Assembly: GCA_963821935.1 (NCBI GenBank)
Contig: CAWGFM010000005.1
Coordinates: 868,001-932,000, forward strand
Direction of reading: 5' to 3'
DNA length: 64,000 nt
Origin: JAOUEA01 sp963821935
Lineage (GTDB): Bacteria; Actinomycetota; UBA4738; HRBIN12
Shown: piece after piece, positions 1 to 8,389 of the stretch
How positions within the stretch are numbered: position 1 is the first letter of the stretch
How the letters are laid out: each line of letters begins with the position of its first letter
Program-made: the position numbers and the translations under genes
The notes under the pieces: generated by a model
The model's input: only the letters and a program-made list of their open reading frames with translations
What the model was told of the DNA's origin: nothing
Database searches by the model: none

Positions 1-935
1 GAAGGACCCCGCCGTAGATGCCGACCTCGGCCGATCCGGCCGCCCCCAGGGGGCTGAACAGCGCGGAGGCCACGAAGAAGTCGGCCCAGAAGATGAGCTG
101 GGAGAACAAGGTGGCCGGAGCGCGCAGGGCGCCGAAGCGGAGCAGGGCGCCGGTGTGCTCTTCCGGGATGCCCGCGCTTCCGGCGCGGTCGGCCGTCGCA
201 GTGAGCGGTGGCGGGGTCCACGGTTCCCGGGAAGCGGCGCTTCTCCTTCTCCCAGCCCCACACGGCGACGGCGCCCGCCAGCGCCCATGAGGCGCCGAAC
301 GCCCACGACGCGGCGGACGCGGTGGTGGCCGCCACGGCCCAGAACATCAGGGTGAAGACGATCCAGCCGATGGGTTGGCCGATCCATTGGGAGAACAGCG
401 TGTAGCGCATGATCTTGAGGCCGCGCGTGGCGCCCATGTAGGTGAACGCCAAGGCGGCGAACGGGATCGTGGCGGCCGCCGCACGGAAGGCGGGCGCCGC
501 CTGCGCGGGGAGGCCGCTGAAGGCCTCGGCCAGCCAGCCCGATGCGAACCAGACCACGAGCGCGAACGGCAGGGACACCGCGGCGGCGATGGCCACCGCA
601 CGCCGGACCAGCCCTCGGGTTCGATCGGCCTCGTCGCGACCGACGAGGATGGCGACCAGGCGAACGTTCGCCACGTCCATGCCGAAGCGGGTGGCCGCCG
701 CGGCGATGAACGCGAACTGCGTGGTGAGGGTGACGACGCTGAAGGAATCGTCACCGAGCCGATTGGTCATCAAGACCTGGGCCGCGAAGGTGGCGACGGC
801 GCCGATGCCCAGGCCCACGACGTTCTGTGCGGTGTTGCCCAGGATGATCCGCTGGTCGCTGCCGGGGGGTCCCGGCCGCGACGGCCCGCGAGGCGTGACG
901 ACCTCGGCGACTTCGTCGGTGAGCTCGGGATCCAT
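1..935 (-). CDS. Oligosaccharide flippase-like membrane protein (partial, frameshifted)
   Basis: Likely member of the MOP/MATE flippase superfamily, which moves lipid-linked sugars across the membrane. The ATG at 935 follows the upstream stop by 8 bases and has an AGGCGAAGG ribosome site. After a Pro-rich N-terminus the protein shows hydrophobic helices with the flippase-like phrase LGNTAQNVVGLGIGAVATF and a later FSQLIFWADFFVA. The reading frame breaks near 215-235, in a run of C and G, and resumes in another frame to the window edge, so the C-terminus is missing. It is the last visible gene of a minus-strand operon beginning at 3851. The family call rests on pattern recognition only. Confidence 0.6.
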   Translation of the reverse strand, partial: MDPELTDEVAEVVTPRGPSRPGPPGSDQRIILGNTAQNVVGLGIGAVATFAAQVLMTNRLGDDSFSVVTLTTQFAFIAAAATRFGMDVANVRLVAILVGRDEADRTRGLVRRAVAIAAAVSLPFALVVWFASGWLAEAFSGLPAQAAPAFRAAAATIPFAALAFTYMGATRGLKIMRYTLFSQWIGQPIGWIVFTLMFWAVAATTASAASWAFGASWALAGAVAVWGWEKEKRRFPGTVDPATAHCDGRPRRKRGHPGRAHRRPAPLRRPARSGHLVLPAHLLGRLLRGLRAVQPPGGGRIGRGRHLRRGP

Positions 936-943
936 GCCTTCGC

Positions 944-1531
944 CTACCTGCGCCACTGGTTGGCGCGGATGTTCTCCGTCGCGGATCGGGCGGTCTCGTC
1001 CACCCGTTTGGCTCGGGTCTCCGCACGCTTCGCCGTGTTGATCCATTCCAGGATCTGCTTACGAACGCCCGGCGGGAACCCGTCCCAGTTGGTCCTGGCG
1101 GCCGCCGGTTGCGCGGCGAACGCCGCCTCGAGGTCGTCGGGCACGATCATCGCGTCGCTCTGGTTCAGCGCGTCCCACGAGCCGTTCGCCTTCGCCGTCT
1201 CGATCGCGGCGAGTCCCGGAGGCGCCAGCGCGTTGGCCTCGATCAGCCTGTCGACGCGCTCCTTGTTGATGGCCGACCACCCACTCGCGGGCTTGCGGGG
1301 CGCCATCCACAGCAGGTAGGTCTCATCGTCCAGCGAGTTGGCCTTGGAATCGATCCACCCGAAGCAGAGCGCCTCCAGCACCGCGTCCTCATACGACAGC
1401 GTCCCGGAACGGCTGCCCTTCTTGTGGATCACCAGCCACAGGCCGCCCGCACGCTCGTGGTGGCGGGCCAGCCATCGCCGCCAGGCGGCTCGGTCCTTCG
1501 CTCGGACCCGCTCCGCTTCGTCGGCTGCCAC
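944..1531 (-). CDS. YdeI/OmpD-associated family protein
   Basis: 195-residue protein of the YdeI family, whose biochemical role is not established (some members are linked to bacteriocin protection). Family hallmarks are visible: WLVIHKKGS near residue 32, LCFGWIDSKANSLDDE near 55-70, and MAPRKPASGWSAINKERV near 75-92, then a Lys/Arg-rich C-terminus. Length is normal for the family. It starts with GTG only 3 bases after the permease stop, so it is probably cotranscribed with the DrrAB-like exporter. A second YdeI protein lies at 56217. No signal peptide or membrane helix is seen. Confidence 0.85.
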   Translation of the reverse strand: MAADEAERVRAKDRAAWRRWLARHHERAGGLWLVIHKKGSRSGTLSYEDAVLEALCFGWIDSKANSLDDETYLLWMAPRKPASGWSAINKERVDRLIEANALAPPGLAAIETAKANGSWDALNQSDAMIVPDDLEAAFAAQPAAARTNWDGFPPGVRKQILEWINTAKRAETRAKRVDETARSATENIRANQWRR

Positions 1532-1534
1532 CGC

Positions 1535-2362
1535 TCACACGGCCTTCCGGTAGAGCCGAACCGCGATGGATCCGAACACCACCAGGAGCCCCACGTCCCA
1601 CGCCAGGGCCTGCCAGACGTAGGTCGCTGTCTCGCCGCCCAGCGTGAGCGCCCGCGCCGCGTTGGCGGTGGCCGACACCGGTTGATGGTTGGCGAAGACC
1701 TGCAGCCACCCCGGCATCGTGTCCGCGGGCACGAACGCCGTCGACGCGAAGATCAGCGGCGCCAGCACGGGGAACGCCGCAGCCTGCGCGGTCTCGGGAT
1801 CGCCGACCGCCAACCCCACCGTGGCGAAGATCCACGACATGGAGAAGCCGAACAGCACGACCAACATGCCCGCCGCGATCGTGGGGAGCACGCCGGTGTG
1901 GATGCGCCAACCGACGAGGAACCCCACCACCATCATCAAGATCACGACGAAGACGTTGCGGGTCGCGTCGGCCGTCGTTCGACCGGTGAGCACCGCAGAC
2001 CGGGCCATGGGCAGCGCGTGGAACCGTTCCATCAGACCCGACTTCACGTCCGAGGCCAGCCCGATCGCGGTCGCGATGGCGCCGAACGTCACCGTCTGCA
2101 CGAAGATGCCCGGCATCAGGTAATCGACGTAGGTGACGCCGGGCGGCAAGCTCTCGCCCACCGCACCGCCGAACACGTAGCGGAACATCAGCACGAAGAT
2201 CACCGGCTGGATCGTGGAGAACACGAGGAGCTGCGGAACCCTGCGGTAGGCGATCAGGTTGCGCTTGGCGATCGCTGCGGTGTCGCGCACCACGCTGAAG
2301 GGGATGCGCTGATCGCGCGAGACGTCCACCGGCGCGGGCGACGCGACGGACGATGCGCTCAC
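1535..2362 (-). CDS. ABC-2 type transporter permease (DrrB-like)
   Basis: 275-residue integral membrane subunit of an ABC exporter. About six hydrophobic segments follow a short cytoplasmic N-terminus. Typical DrrB features are present: FVLMFRYVFGGA near residue 56, YVDYLMPGIFVQT near 80, the cytoplasmic phrase KSGLMERFHALPMARSAV near 107-124, and FASTAFVP before the last helices. The ATG overlaps the stop of the ATPase gene by 4 bases, giving translational coupling. DrrAB pairs usually export drugs or lipids, but the substrate here cannot be read from sequence. Confidence 0.9.
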   Translation of the reverse strand: MSASSVASPAPVDVSRDQRIPFSVVRDTAAIAKRNLIAYRRVPQLLVFSTIQPVIFVLMFRYVFGGAVGESLPPGVTYVDYLMPGIFVQTVTFGAIATAIGLASDVKSGLMERFHALPMARSAVLTGRTTADATRNVFVVILMMVVGFLVGWRIHTGVLPTIAAGMLVVLFGFSMSWIFATVGLAVGDPETAQAAAFPVLAPLIFASTAFVPADTMPGWLQVFANHQPVSATANAARALTLGGETATYVWQALAWDVGLLVVFGSIAVRLYRKAV

Positions 2363-3312
2363 GCAGCGTCTCCCGTCTCCGCGTGCCGGCCCGTCAGCGA
2401 CAGGAACACGTCGTCCAGACTGGGCTCGCGAACCGACAGGGTCGCGGGTTCGATGTCGTCACCGTCGAATCGGCGCAGGACCTCCACCAGCACGCGCGGA
2501 CCCTGATCGGACGAGACGCGCAGCGAGCTTCCTTCACGTTCGACCGAGCCTGGGATGCCCTCGCCCAGCAGCACTTGGGCGCGCTCGGCGGTGGCCTCGT
2601 CGAGGAATCCCAGCTCCACAACGGTGTCACCCAGCTGCGATTTCAATGCGCTCGGGGTGTCGCTGGCGATGATCTTGCCTCCGTCCACGACCGCGATGCG
2701 CCCGGCCAGCTGATCGGCTTCCTCCAGGTACTGGGTCGTGAGCAGCACGGTGGTGCCGTCGGCGACCAGCTCGCGGATCATGTCCCACAGCTCATTGCGA
2801 CTGGTCAGATCCAGGCCCGTCGTGGGCTCATCCAGGAACAACACCGGCGGCCGGGGGACCAGCGACGCCGCGATGTCCAACCGGCGTCGCATGCCGCCCG
2901 AGTACGTCCGCGCCGGCCGATCGGCGGCGTCCAGCAGGTCGAACCGACCGAGGAGCTCGTCGGCGCGCGGCGCGATGGCCGGTCGAGACAACTGCCCCAG
3001 CACGCCCACCATCTGCAGGTTCTCCCTGCCGGTGAGGTTGGGGTCGACGGCCGCGAACTGACCCGCCATGCCGATGCGACGACGGACGGCATCGGGTTCC
3101 TTCACGACGTCGTGACCCAGCACCATGGCCCGCCCCGCGTCGGGCTGCAGCACGGTCGCGAGCACCCGGACGGCGGTGGTCTTGCCGGCGCCGTTGGGCC
3201 CCAGCAGGCCGAACACGGTTCCCTCCGCAACGTCCAGATCGACACCGTCGAGAGCGACGATCTCGTCGAAGCGTTTGACGAGGCCCTCCACGACGATCGC
3301 GGGCTCGGTCAT
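2359..3312 (-). CDS. ABC transporter ATP-binding protein (DrrA-like)
   Basis: 317-residue ATPase that powers the neighbouring permease. Walker A GPNGAGKTT lies at residues 38-46, the ABC signature YSGGM at 137-141, Walker B VLFLDEP at 157-163, followed by TTGLD and the H-loop region TTQYLEEAD. The extended C-terminal domain with SLDDVFLSLTG is typical of DrrA-type ATPases. I chose ATG 3312 because the ABC domain begins there; the open frame upstream overlaps the DinB gene. The gap to the DinB stop is 5 bases. The likely role is efflux of a hydrophobic compound. Confidence 0.92.
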   Translation of the reverse strand: MTEPAIVVEGLVKRFDEIVALDGVDLDVAEGTVFGLLGPNGAGKTTAVRVLATVLQPDAGRAMVLGHDVVKEPDAVRRRIGMAGQFAAVDPNLTGRENLQMVGVLGQLSRPAIAPRADELLGRFDLLDAADRPARTYSGGMRRRLDIAASLVPRPPVLFLDEPTTGLDLTSRNELWDMIRELVADGTTVLLTTQYLEEADQLAGRIAVVDGGKIIASDTPSALKSQLGDTVVELGFLDEATAERAQVLLGEGIPGSVEREGSSLRVSSDQGPRVLVEVLRRFDGDDIEPATLSVREPSLDDVFLSLTGRHAETGDAA

Positions 3313-3317
3313 GCCCG

Positions 3318-3851
3318 TCAGCCGCGGACGGCGTCGAGTGCGCGTTCGGCCTGCGCCAGGTGGAACCGGTCGTGACCGGCGATCATCTTGAAGGCCAGGT
3401 CGTAGCTCTCCGGTCCGCGTTCGGCGTGCATCCCCACGCGCGAACGCAGATCGGCGGGTGTGCGCTTCCACAACGCCACGTTGGACTCACGCAGCGGCAC
3501 GAAGAGAGCCAACAGCTCGTCGGTGGTCTCAGGGTCATCGTCGGAGGAGTGCAGCCGGTCGACCCACAGATCCTGGTCGTAGCCGAGCAGCGGCGGCTCG
3601 TCGTGCGCGACCACCCATCGATACCGGCCGCTCATGACGAGCTCGGCGTCGACCACGTGTGCGAGGCAGCCGAACACCGACCACTCCCCCGGCTCCGGTA
3701 CCGACCGGATGTCCTCACCGGCCTCGGCGATCAGGGTGCGCAGCGCATCCGGGGTCGCGGCCTGCACCACGGCCGGATCGTCGTCACCCAACAACCCGAG
3801 GAGATGCTGTTGGTATCCCTGCGGGTCGCTGACGGGGTCCGGGGACGACAT
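3318..3851 (-). CDS. DinB family protein
   Basis: 177-residue four-helix-bundle protein of the DinB/YfiT-like superfamily. Members bind a metal with three histidines and include thiol transferases and damage-induced proteins. Candidate metal histidines are H65 in CLAHVVDAE and the pair in AGHDRFHLAQ near residues 160-164. A TAGGGT hexamer at 3859-3864 lies 7 bases before the ATG, so the mRNA may be leaderless, which supports this start. It heads the five-gene minus-strand run with the exporter. Its substrate is unknown. Confidence 0.85.
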   Translation of the reverse strand: MSSPDPVSDPQGYQQHLLGLLGDDDPAVVQAATPDALRTLIAEAGEDIRSVPEPGEWSVFGCLAHVVDAELVMSGRYRWVVAHDEPPLLGYDQDLWVDRLHSSDDDPETTDELLALFVPLRESNVALWKRTPADLRSRVGMHAERGPESYDLAFKMIAGHDRFHLAQAERALDAVRG

Positions 3852-3877
3852 CTCCCAAACCCTACCAACGGCTCCCG

Positions 3878-4385
3878 TCAGGAACGCCGCCGGGTCGTGG
3901 ACTTCTTCGCCCCGCTCTTCTTAGCGGCACCCTTCTTCTTGGCGGCCGCTCTTCTTCTTGGCGCCGCTCTTCTTCTTGGCGCCGCTCTTCTTCTTGGCGC
4001 CGCTCTTCTTCTTGGCGGCACTCTTCCTCTTGGCGCCGCTCTTCTTCTTGGCGGCCGCTACCTTCTTGGCGGCCGACTTCTTGGCGCCCGACTTCTTCGC
4101 GGTCGACTTCTTGGCTCGGCTCTTCTTGGCGGCGCTCTTCTTCTTGGCGGCGCTCTTCTTGGCCGGGCGGGTGGTGGCACGCTTGGTCTTCGCACCGGCC
4201 GGCTTGCGGCCGGCTGCGCTGGCGGCCTTGCCCTTGACGATCTCGGCGGCGTCATCCGCCTTGTCGACGGCGATCTCCTCGACCTTGTCGACGACGGCAC
4301 CGATGACCCCTTGCGCGGTATCGGTGGCGAGCACCTTCTTGCCGGCCTTGACCACCGGCTGGGTGATGTTCTTGCTCTTCGGCAT
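3878..4385 (-). CDS. Histone H1-like Lys/Ala-rich protein (frameshifted)
   Basis: Small basic protein that probably binds DNA through a long lysine/alanine tail, like the tails of actinobacterial HU and histone H1-like proteins. The first ~55 residues, starting MPKSKNITQPVVKAGKK, are mixed and acidic. The rest is repeated AAKK, KKSGA and AKKK motifs. An excellent AAAGGAG site precedes the ATG at 4385. As assembled the frame ends at 3921 with GRQEEGCR. Removing one base near 3941-3948 restores AAKKKGAAKKSGAKK and ends with TTRRRS at 3878, so I extend the gene there. No HU fold was recognised. Confidence 0.7.
3943..4050. repeat. 18-bp tandem repeats encoding KKKSGA
   Basis: Tandem array inside the histone-like gene. 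The unit GCGCCGCTCTTCTTCTTG occurs three times perfectly at 3961-4014, then one degenerate copy and another perfect one. The copy at 3943 carries one extra base and causes the frame break. Such arrays expand, contract and collapse easily, both in cells and in assemblies, so copy number and the indel should be treated with caution. Confidence 0.9.
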
Positions 4386-4557
4386 GCGATCTCCTTTCGC
4401 TCTCCTGCGGCACGACGGCGGCAGCGTCCTGGTCCTTTCCCCGGATCGCGCAACCTCACGCATCCCGGGGTGGCGGCTCTTGCGACGGCGAGAGCCTCCA
4501 GGCGACCGGTCCCCGTATGTACGGGGAAAGGCGGAGCAGAGAGGGGGCTCGACCACC

Positions 4558-5047
4558 ATGCGCCGAGCGGTATCGGTCATCGTCTTCGTCCTGATCGCGG
4601 CTGCCTGTGCCGACGATTCGGGAGGACAGAGCACGAGCACGTCGACCGACGGGGGTTCGTCGGCCGCACCCGCCCCCCAGGCGGGACCGGTGAGGCATCG
4701 AAGTGGACGATTCGGCGATCGGTGAGGTGCTGGTCGACGGGGACGGCAGGTCGCTGTACGTCTACCTGCCCGACACCGCGGACGACATCTCCTGCCTCGA
4801 CGGGTGCCGGGACACCTGGACCCCGGTGCTGATCGAAGGACGACTCGCGCTGGCGGACGGCCTGGATCGTTCGCTCTTCAGCCGGCGTGCCTTGGACGAC
4901 GGCTCGAAGCAGCTCGCCGTCGACGGACAGCCCGTCTACCGCTACACCGGCGACGTCGAGGCCGGGGACCAGAACGGCCAAGGCGTCGACACGCTCTGGT
5001 TCATGGTCAAGCCCTCAGGGCTGCGGAACGTCGCCACACAGACATAG
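4558..5047 (+). CDS. COG4315-type secreted lipoprotein (frameshifted)
   Basis: Predicted lipoprotein: MRRAVSVIVFVLIAAAC has a charged start, hydrophobic core and lipobox Cys near residue 17, followed by a Ser/Thr-rich linker. The body, in another frame from about 4695, matches the COG4315 repeat family: EVLVDGDGRSLYVYLPDT, then a CLDGCRDTWTPVL motif resembling the family's Cys-Gly-Cys-x-WPP motif, and a second half with KQLAVDGQPVYRYTGD. The family is extracytoplasmic and of unknown function. The first frame runs to a TGA just after the break, so an indel around 4690-4703 is likely. The two halves would join at normal family length. Confidence 0.7.
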
Positions 5048-5087
5048 CGCAGGTTCGAAGCGCGCCCAACGTGGGTAGGCCGCGGGC

Positions 5088-5943
5088 ATGATGACATCGA
5101 TCGGCGATCTGCCCATCTCTTTGGTCGAGCGCTTCGGCCCGCGCCTGGACGAGGTGGCGAACAGGCTCGCCCCGCTGGGCGAACGCCTGGGGTCGGGGCA
5201 GGTCAAGGATCTGCTCAGCGGCACCTGGCAAGGCCACCCGCTGCATCCCGTCCTGACCGACGCCACCATCGGGGCATGGACCAGCGCGACCCTCCTCGAC
5301 CTGGTCGGCGGTAAGCGCGCCGCCCCGGCCGCTCAGCGGCTCGTCGGGCTGGGAGTGCTGTCGGCGGGACCGACGGCGACTCACCGGCTGGTCGGACTGG
5401 GTCGACGTCGGCAACCGGCGACAGCGGCGGGTGGGGGTCGCGCACGCGCTCGGCAACAGCGCCGCGACCGTCGTCTTCGGGGCGTCGTGGCTGGCGCGCC
5501 GGCGCGGCCACCGAGGGCTCGGCATCACCCTGGGCATGCTGGGCGCGGGCATGGCGTCGGTCACCGCTTCCCTTGGCGGACACCTGGTCTACCGCGAGGG
5601 CGTCGGTGTCGACGTCACCGCGTTCGACAAGGTACCCACCAAGTATCAGGCGGTCATGGACGCCGACGATCTGGAGGACGGCACGCCGACCCTGGTCCAT
5701 GTGGGGCACGTCCCCGTCATGGTGCTCAAGCGCGGCGAGCAGCTGGTCGCGATGCACGATTCATGCACACACCGTGGCGGGCCTCTGCACAAGGGCACAC
5801 TGGAAGGCGACACCGTGGTCTGCCCGTGGCACGGGAGTTGCTTCCGGTTGGCCGATGGTGAGATCGAACGAGGCCCGGCCACGGCTCCGCAGCCGACCTA
5901 TCGCGTGCGGATCCGGGACGGGAAGGTCGAGGTGGGCGGATGA
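5088..5943 (+). CDS. DUF2231 plus Rieske [2Fe-2S] protein (frameshifted)
   Basis: Fusion of a DUF2231 membrane domain and a C-terminal Rieske domain. The first ~95 residues contain the DUF2231 signature WQGHPLHPVLTD. The rest lies in another frame from about 5378: TGWSDWVDV, hydrophobic helices around GITLGMLGAGMASV, then the Rieske ligands CTH in CTHRGGPLHKG and CPWH in VVCPWHGSCF. All four iron ligands are present. The domain order is seen in other actinobacteria. The protein is probably a membrane-anchored electron carrier; its partner is unknown. The frame break is most simply an assembly indel. Confidence 0.75.
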
Positions 5944-6338
5944 CCGACGAAGGGGTCCCGCTCGCGCAGGTGGAGGTGACCGTGCCTGCGGACGCACCGC
6001 CGGAGGTGGTGTTCGATCACGTCGCGAAGGTCGAAGGGCTCGGCCTGGTCGACGACCTGGCGCAGGACTGGCGAGGCGGTCGTGCCCTGGTCCTGATCGC
6101 GCCCGACGCGCAGGATGGGACATTGATCACATTGGTCGCCGACTCCCCCGCGGACCCGAGCGCGGCGGCCGATCTGGAGGAGCGCATCCGCACTGACCTG
6201 GGTCGCATCGCGCGGCAGGTCGAGCGGGGAGATGGTGACGCGACGGCATCCGAGGATGTCGGCGCCGTCGGCCTGGACGCGATCCGTGCGGACCTCGAAC
6301 ACGGGGATCGCGAGGCTCCGCTCGACAGCGACGCATGA
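5940..6338 (+). CDS. Hypothetical protein downstream of Rieske gene
   Basis: 132-residue acidic protein whose ATG overlaps the Rieske stop codon (ATGA), so it is almost certainly translated with it. The opening, AQVEVTVPADAPPEVVFDHVAKVEG, recalls the first strand and helix of SRPBCC/START-like domains, but the rest (many Asp, Glu and Ala; no hydrophobic segment) does not support a firm assignment. No signal peptide or metal motif is visible. Operon position suggests a role linked to the Rieske membrane protein. Function not recognised. Confidence 0.6.
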   Translation: MTDEGVPLAQVEVTVPADAPPEVVFDHVAKVEGLGLVDDLAQDWRGGRALVLIAPDAQDGTLITLVADSPADPSAAADLEERIRTDLGRIARQVERGDGDATASEDVGAVGLDAIRADLEHGDREAPLDSDA

Positions 6339-6356
6339 AGGAGGCATCGGAAGGCC

Positions 6357-6575
6357 ATGGCGAGTTCTGGCTCGAACGGGAAGATGGTCACACTCGGTGA
6401 AGCAGCGCTGACCGGCTGGCGGGGCGCCGCAGGGCGAGCGATCGCGAAGCCGGTGGCCAAGCGCACTCGCTTCACACAGGAACAGGTGGAAGCAGCGGTG
6501 GGCTTCGTGCTCCTGGCTTATGCCACCTACCGGCTGGCGCGGCCGTTGATCGCCGCCATCAGGAACGCGGATTGA
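6357..6575 (+). CDS. Small hypothetical protein with one hydrophobic segment
   Basis: 72-residue basic protein with one C-terminal hydrophobic stretch (VGFVLLAYATYRLA, about residues 48-61) that could be a membrane anchor. A GAAGGAGG-like site lies upstream and the gene follows the previous stop by 18 bases on the same strand. It overlaps the convergent DUF1801 gene by 17 bases at its 3' end. Not recognised as a known family; kept because spacing and ribosome site look real. Confidence 0.5.
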   Translation: MASSGSNGKMVTLGEAALTGWRGAAGRAIAKPVAKRTRFTQEQVEAAVGFVLLAYATYRLARPLIAAIRNAD

Positions 6576-6978
6576 AGCTGGACTTCGAAGCCGTCTCGAC
6601 CATCTCGCGGAGGACGGCGGTATCGACCTTCTCGAGCTTGGTGAACCGCACGCATCCCTTGCCCACGTCCGCACCGGGCAGCTGATCCTTGAATTCCTCA
6701 ACCAGATAGCCGCCGTCCGGTCCCTGGGTGTTGAAGTACAGCGAGATCGCTCGCTTGTTGTTGGCGAGGCCGATGACGGCACAATCGCCCTCACGTCCGG
6801 ACTCGTAGACGTAGTGCATCGTGCCGTAACCGATCATGCCCATGTCGATGTGCGGCTGCAGCTTGGGTGCCGCCTTCCGGATGAGGTCGTGGAGCTGCTG
6901 GATCTGCTCGCGGCGCGGCTCCTCGAGCTCGGCGATGTACTCCTGCGGTGTGGTCGCGGTGGTCGACGTGCCGTGCAT
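6559..6978 (-). CDS. DUF1801 domain protein
   Basis: 139-residue protein of the DUF1801/YdhG-like family, a small alpha/beta fold of unknown function. Typical elements: a helix EYIAELEEPRREQIQQLHDLI, then GMIGYGTMHYVY, an ISLYFN strand, and the C-terminal GKGCVRFTKLEKVD. I place the start at ATG 6978, where GGAGGG lies 6 bases upstream, rather than the earlier start at 7008. It stands alone between a convergent gene and the divergent ArsR unit. A related protein is at 10955. Confidence 0.85.
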   Translation of the reverse strand: MHGTSTTATTPQEYIAELEEPRREQIQQLHDLIRKAAPKLQPHIDMGMIGYGTMHYVYESGREGDCAVIGLANNKRAISLYFNTQGPDGGYLVEEFKDQLPGADVGKGCVRFTKLEKVDTAVLREMVETASKSSFNPRS

Positions 6979-7037
6979 CGGTGCCCTCCGTTCGTGACGA
7001 CGTCCCATCGTACGGCGAGCGTCACGCTGGCGGGGGC

Positions 7038-7071
7038 TTGCGCCCGAGTATCGGTAAGTGCTAACTTACCG
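7038..7071 (+). promoter_or_regulatory. ArsR promoter with perfect palindromic operator
   Basis: A -35-like TTGCGC (7038-7043) and a -10-like TAACTT (7062-7067) are 18 bases apart. A perfect 8-bp inverted repeat, CGGTAAGT-gcta-ACTTACCG (7052-7071), covers the spacer end and the -10. The ATG follows 8 bases after the -10, so transcription would begin near the start codon. This is the expected design for a self-repressing ArsR regulator. The operator is read directly; repressor binding is inferred. Confidence 0.75.
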
Positions 7072-7075
7072 TTCG

Positions 7076-7420
7076 ATGAGCACCGAGCAGAGGGATCGCG
7101 AAGGCGCTGTCCTGGACGCGCTGGGCGATCCGACCCGGCGATCGGTGTTCACCATGCTCCGTCAGGGGCCGCGAGCGGTCGTGGATTTGGCAGGAGAGCT
7201 GCCCGTCAGTCGGCCGGCCGTCTCACAACATCTTCGTGTGCTCAAGGACGCCGGTCTGGTGACGGACAAGGCCGATGGACGACGGCGCCTGTATTCGATC
7301 GACCCCGCGGGGCTCGATGCCCTGCGCCGGTACGTGGACGGGTTCTGGGACGACGCGCTCGCCGCGTTCGCCGGCGCCGCCAGACGGACAACTCCGTCGC
7401 GAGGAAGGAGCAGGTCATGA
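7076..7420 (+). CDS. ArsR family transcriptional regulator
   Basis: 114-residue winged-helix repressor. DALGDPTRRSVFTML near residues 14-28 and the recognition-helix region VSRPAVSQHLRVLKDAGLV (44-62) are classic. The metal-binding ELCVCD motif is absent, so it is not a simple metal sensor; this subfamily pairs with SRPBCC proteins. The ATG at 7076 lies just after a perfect palindrome. Its stop overlaps the next ATG (ATGA). It probably represses its own promoter and the downstream SRPBCC gene; the inducer is unknown. Confidence 0.92.
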   Translation: MSTEQRDREGAVLDALGDPTRRSVFTMLRQGPRAVVDLAGELPVSRPAVSQHLRVLKDAGLVTDKADGRRRLYSIDPAGLDALRRYVDGFWDDALAAFAGAARRTTPSRGRSRS

Positions 7421-7881
7421 TCGAACCGGTTCGACGCAGCATCACGGTGGAGATCGACCAGGACGATGCGTTCCGCTTGTTCACCACCGGCATCGACCGA
7501 TGGTGGCCGGTCGAAACCCACAGCATCGCTGCCGACGACGGGACGAACGTCAAGACCGAGCGCGTCGTGTTCGAGGAGCGCCGGGGCGGTCGCATCGTCG
7601 AGGTGCTCTCCACCGGAGAGGAGTGCCCCTGGGGGCACGTATTGGAGTGGGAACCCCCGGACCGGATCGTCTTCGACTGGAACCCCAGCCGCGAAGAGCG
7701 ACCGTTCACCGAGGTCGAGGTGACCTTCTCCTCGGAGGCGGGCGGTACCCGCGTGGATCTGGAGCACCGAGGGTGGGAGCTGCTGGGCCCAGAGCTGGGC
7801 CAGGCCATGCGCGAGGGCTACGACCCCGGCTGGGGCTACATCCTCGAGGAACGCTTCGGAGGTGCGGCCGAGACCGGGTAG
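7417..7881 (+). CDS. SRPBCC (AHSA1-like) protein
   Basis: 154-residue START/Bet v1-like protein with a deep hydrophobic pocket, a family that binds small lipophilic ligands. Hallmarks: the first strand and helix RRSITVEIDQDDAFRLFT, the WWPVETHS segment, strands through WEPPDRIVFDW, a FTEVEVTFSSE strand and the closing long helix. It starts inside the ArsR stop codon and has an AGGAAGGAG site. The pair forms one switch, possibly a ligand-binding protein controlled by its own repressor. Confidence 0.88.
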   Translation: MIEPVRRSITVEIDQDDAFRLFTTGIDRWWPVETHSIAADDGTNVKTERVVFEERRGGRIVEVLSTGEECPWGHVLEWEPPDRIVFDWNPSREERPFTEVEVTFSSEAGGTRVDLEHRGWELLGPELGQAMREGYDPGWGYILEERFGGAAETG

Positions 7882-7969
7882 CCGTCGGTGTCGAGAAGCA
7901 CGCCCTCCCGTTCGTCATAGGGATGCAAGCGCGGCTATCGGGTCGCGCACAGGACGAGAGGAGGGAACG

Positions 7970-8287
7970 ATGAGCGACTACCTGTTGCTCTTCCAGGGCG
8001 GATCCACGCCTGAGTCCGAGGAGGAGCAGAAGCAGGCCATGGACGCCTGGACCTCGTGGTTCACGAGCCTGGGCTCCTCGGTGAAGGACGCTGGCAACCC
8101 CACCAGCGGCCAGGCGAAGACCATCGCCGTCGACGGCGCCGTGTCCGACGGTGCGGCCGTCAACGCGTCGGGCTACTCGATCCTGACCGCCGACTCGCTC
8201 GACGAGGCCGTGGGGCTCGCCAAGAACTGCCCCGCCACCGAGAGCGGCTCGACCATCACCGTCCACGAGGTCTACGAGATCATGTAA
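7970..8287 (+). CDS. YCII-related domain protein
   Basis: 105-residue protein of the YCII/DGPF superfamily (dimeric alpha-beta barrel). It opens MSDYLLLFQGG, has a Met/Trp-rich helix (QAMDAWTSWFTSLG) and closes with a strand of the pattern ITVHEVYEI, as family members do. GAGGAGGG precedes the ATG. Such proteins often sit next to ECF sigma factors or SRPBCC genes and their reaction is unknown. It ends just before a strong stem-loop. Confidence 0.82.
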   Translation: MSDYLLLFQGGSTPESEEEQKQAMDAWTSWFTSLGSSVKDAGNPTSGQAKTIAVDGAVSDGAAVNASGYSILTADSLDEAVGLAKNCPATESGSTITVHEVYEIM

Positions 8288-8292
8288 CACCC

Positions 8293-8331
8293 GCAGGTTG
8301 TGGGCCGGGGCTTTGACCCCGGCCCACCTGC
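8293..8331. terminator. Bidirectional stem-loop terminator
   Basis: Perfect 10-bp stem TGGGCCGGGG / CCCCGGCCCA (8301-8310 and 8317-8326) with a 6-base loop, extended by an outer GCAGG/CCTGC pair with a small internal mismatch. It lies between convergent genes ending at 8287 and 8390. There is no long T-run, as often found in GC-rich genomes. Confidence 0.7.
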
Positions 8332-8389
8332 GACAGTTACTCGCCGGGCTTGCGCGGTGATCGCTTCGAGGGAGGGCTACAGCCGGAGC

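Noticed and set aside
1109..2506. 465-residue plus-strand open frame
   Set aside because: Antisense to YdeI and permease genes; no motif and no ribosome site.
3943..4050. Regular 18-bp repeats as a CRISPR-like array
   Set aside because: They are contiguous, in frame and encode KKKSGA; no spacers exist.
5370..5390. Programmed frameshift in the DUF2231-Rieske gene
   Set aside because: No slippery heptamer or downstream structure is evident, and similar breaks occur in many unrelated genes, so an assembly indel is simpler.
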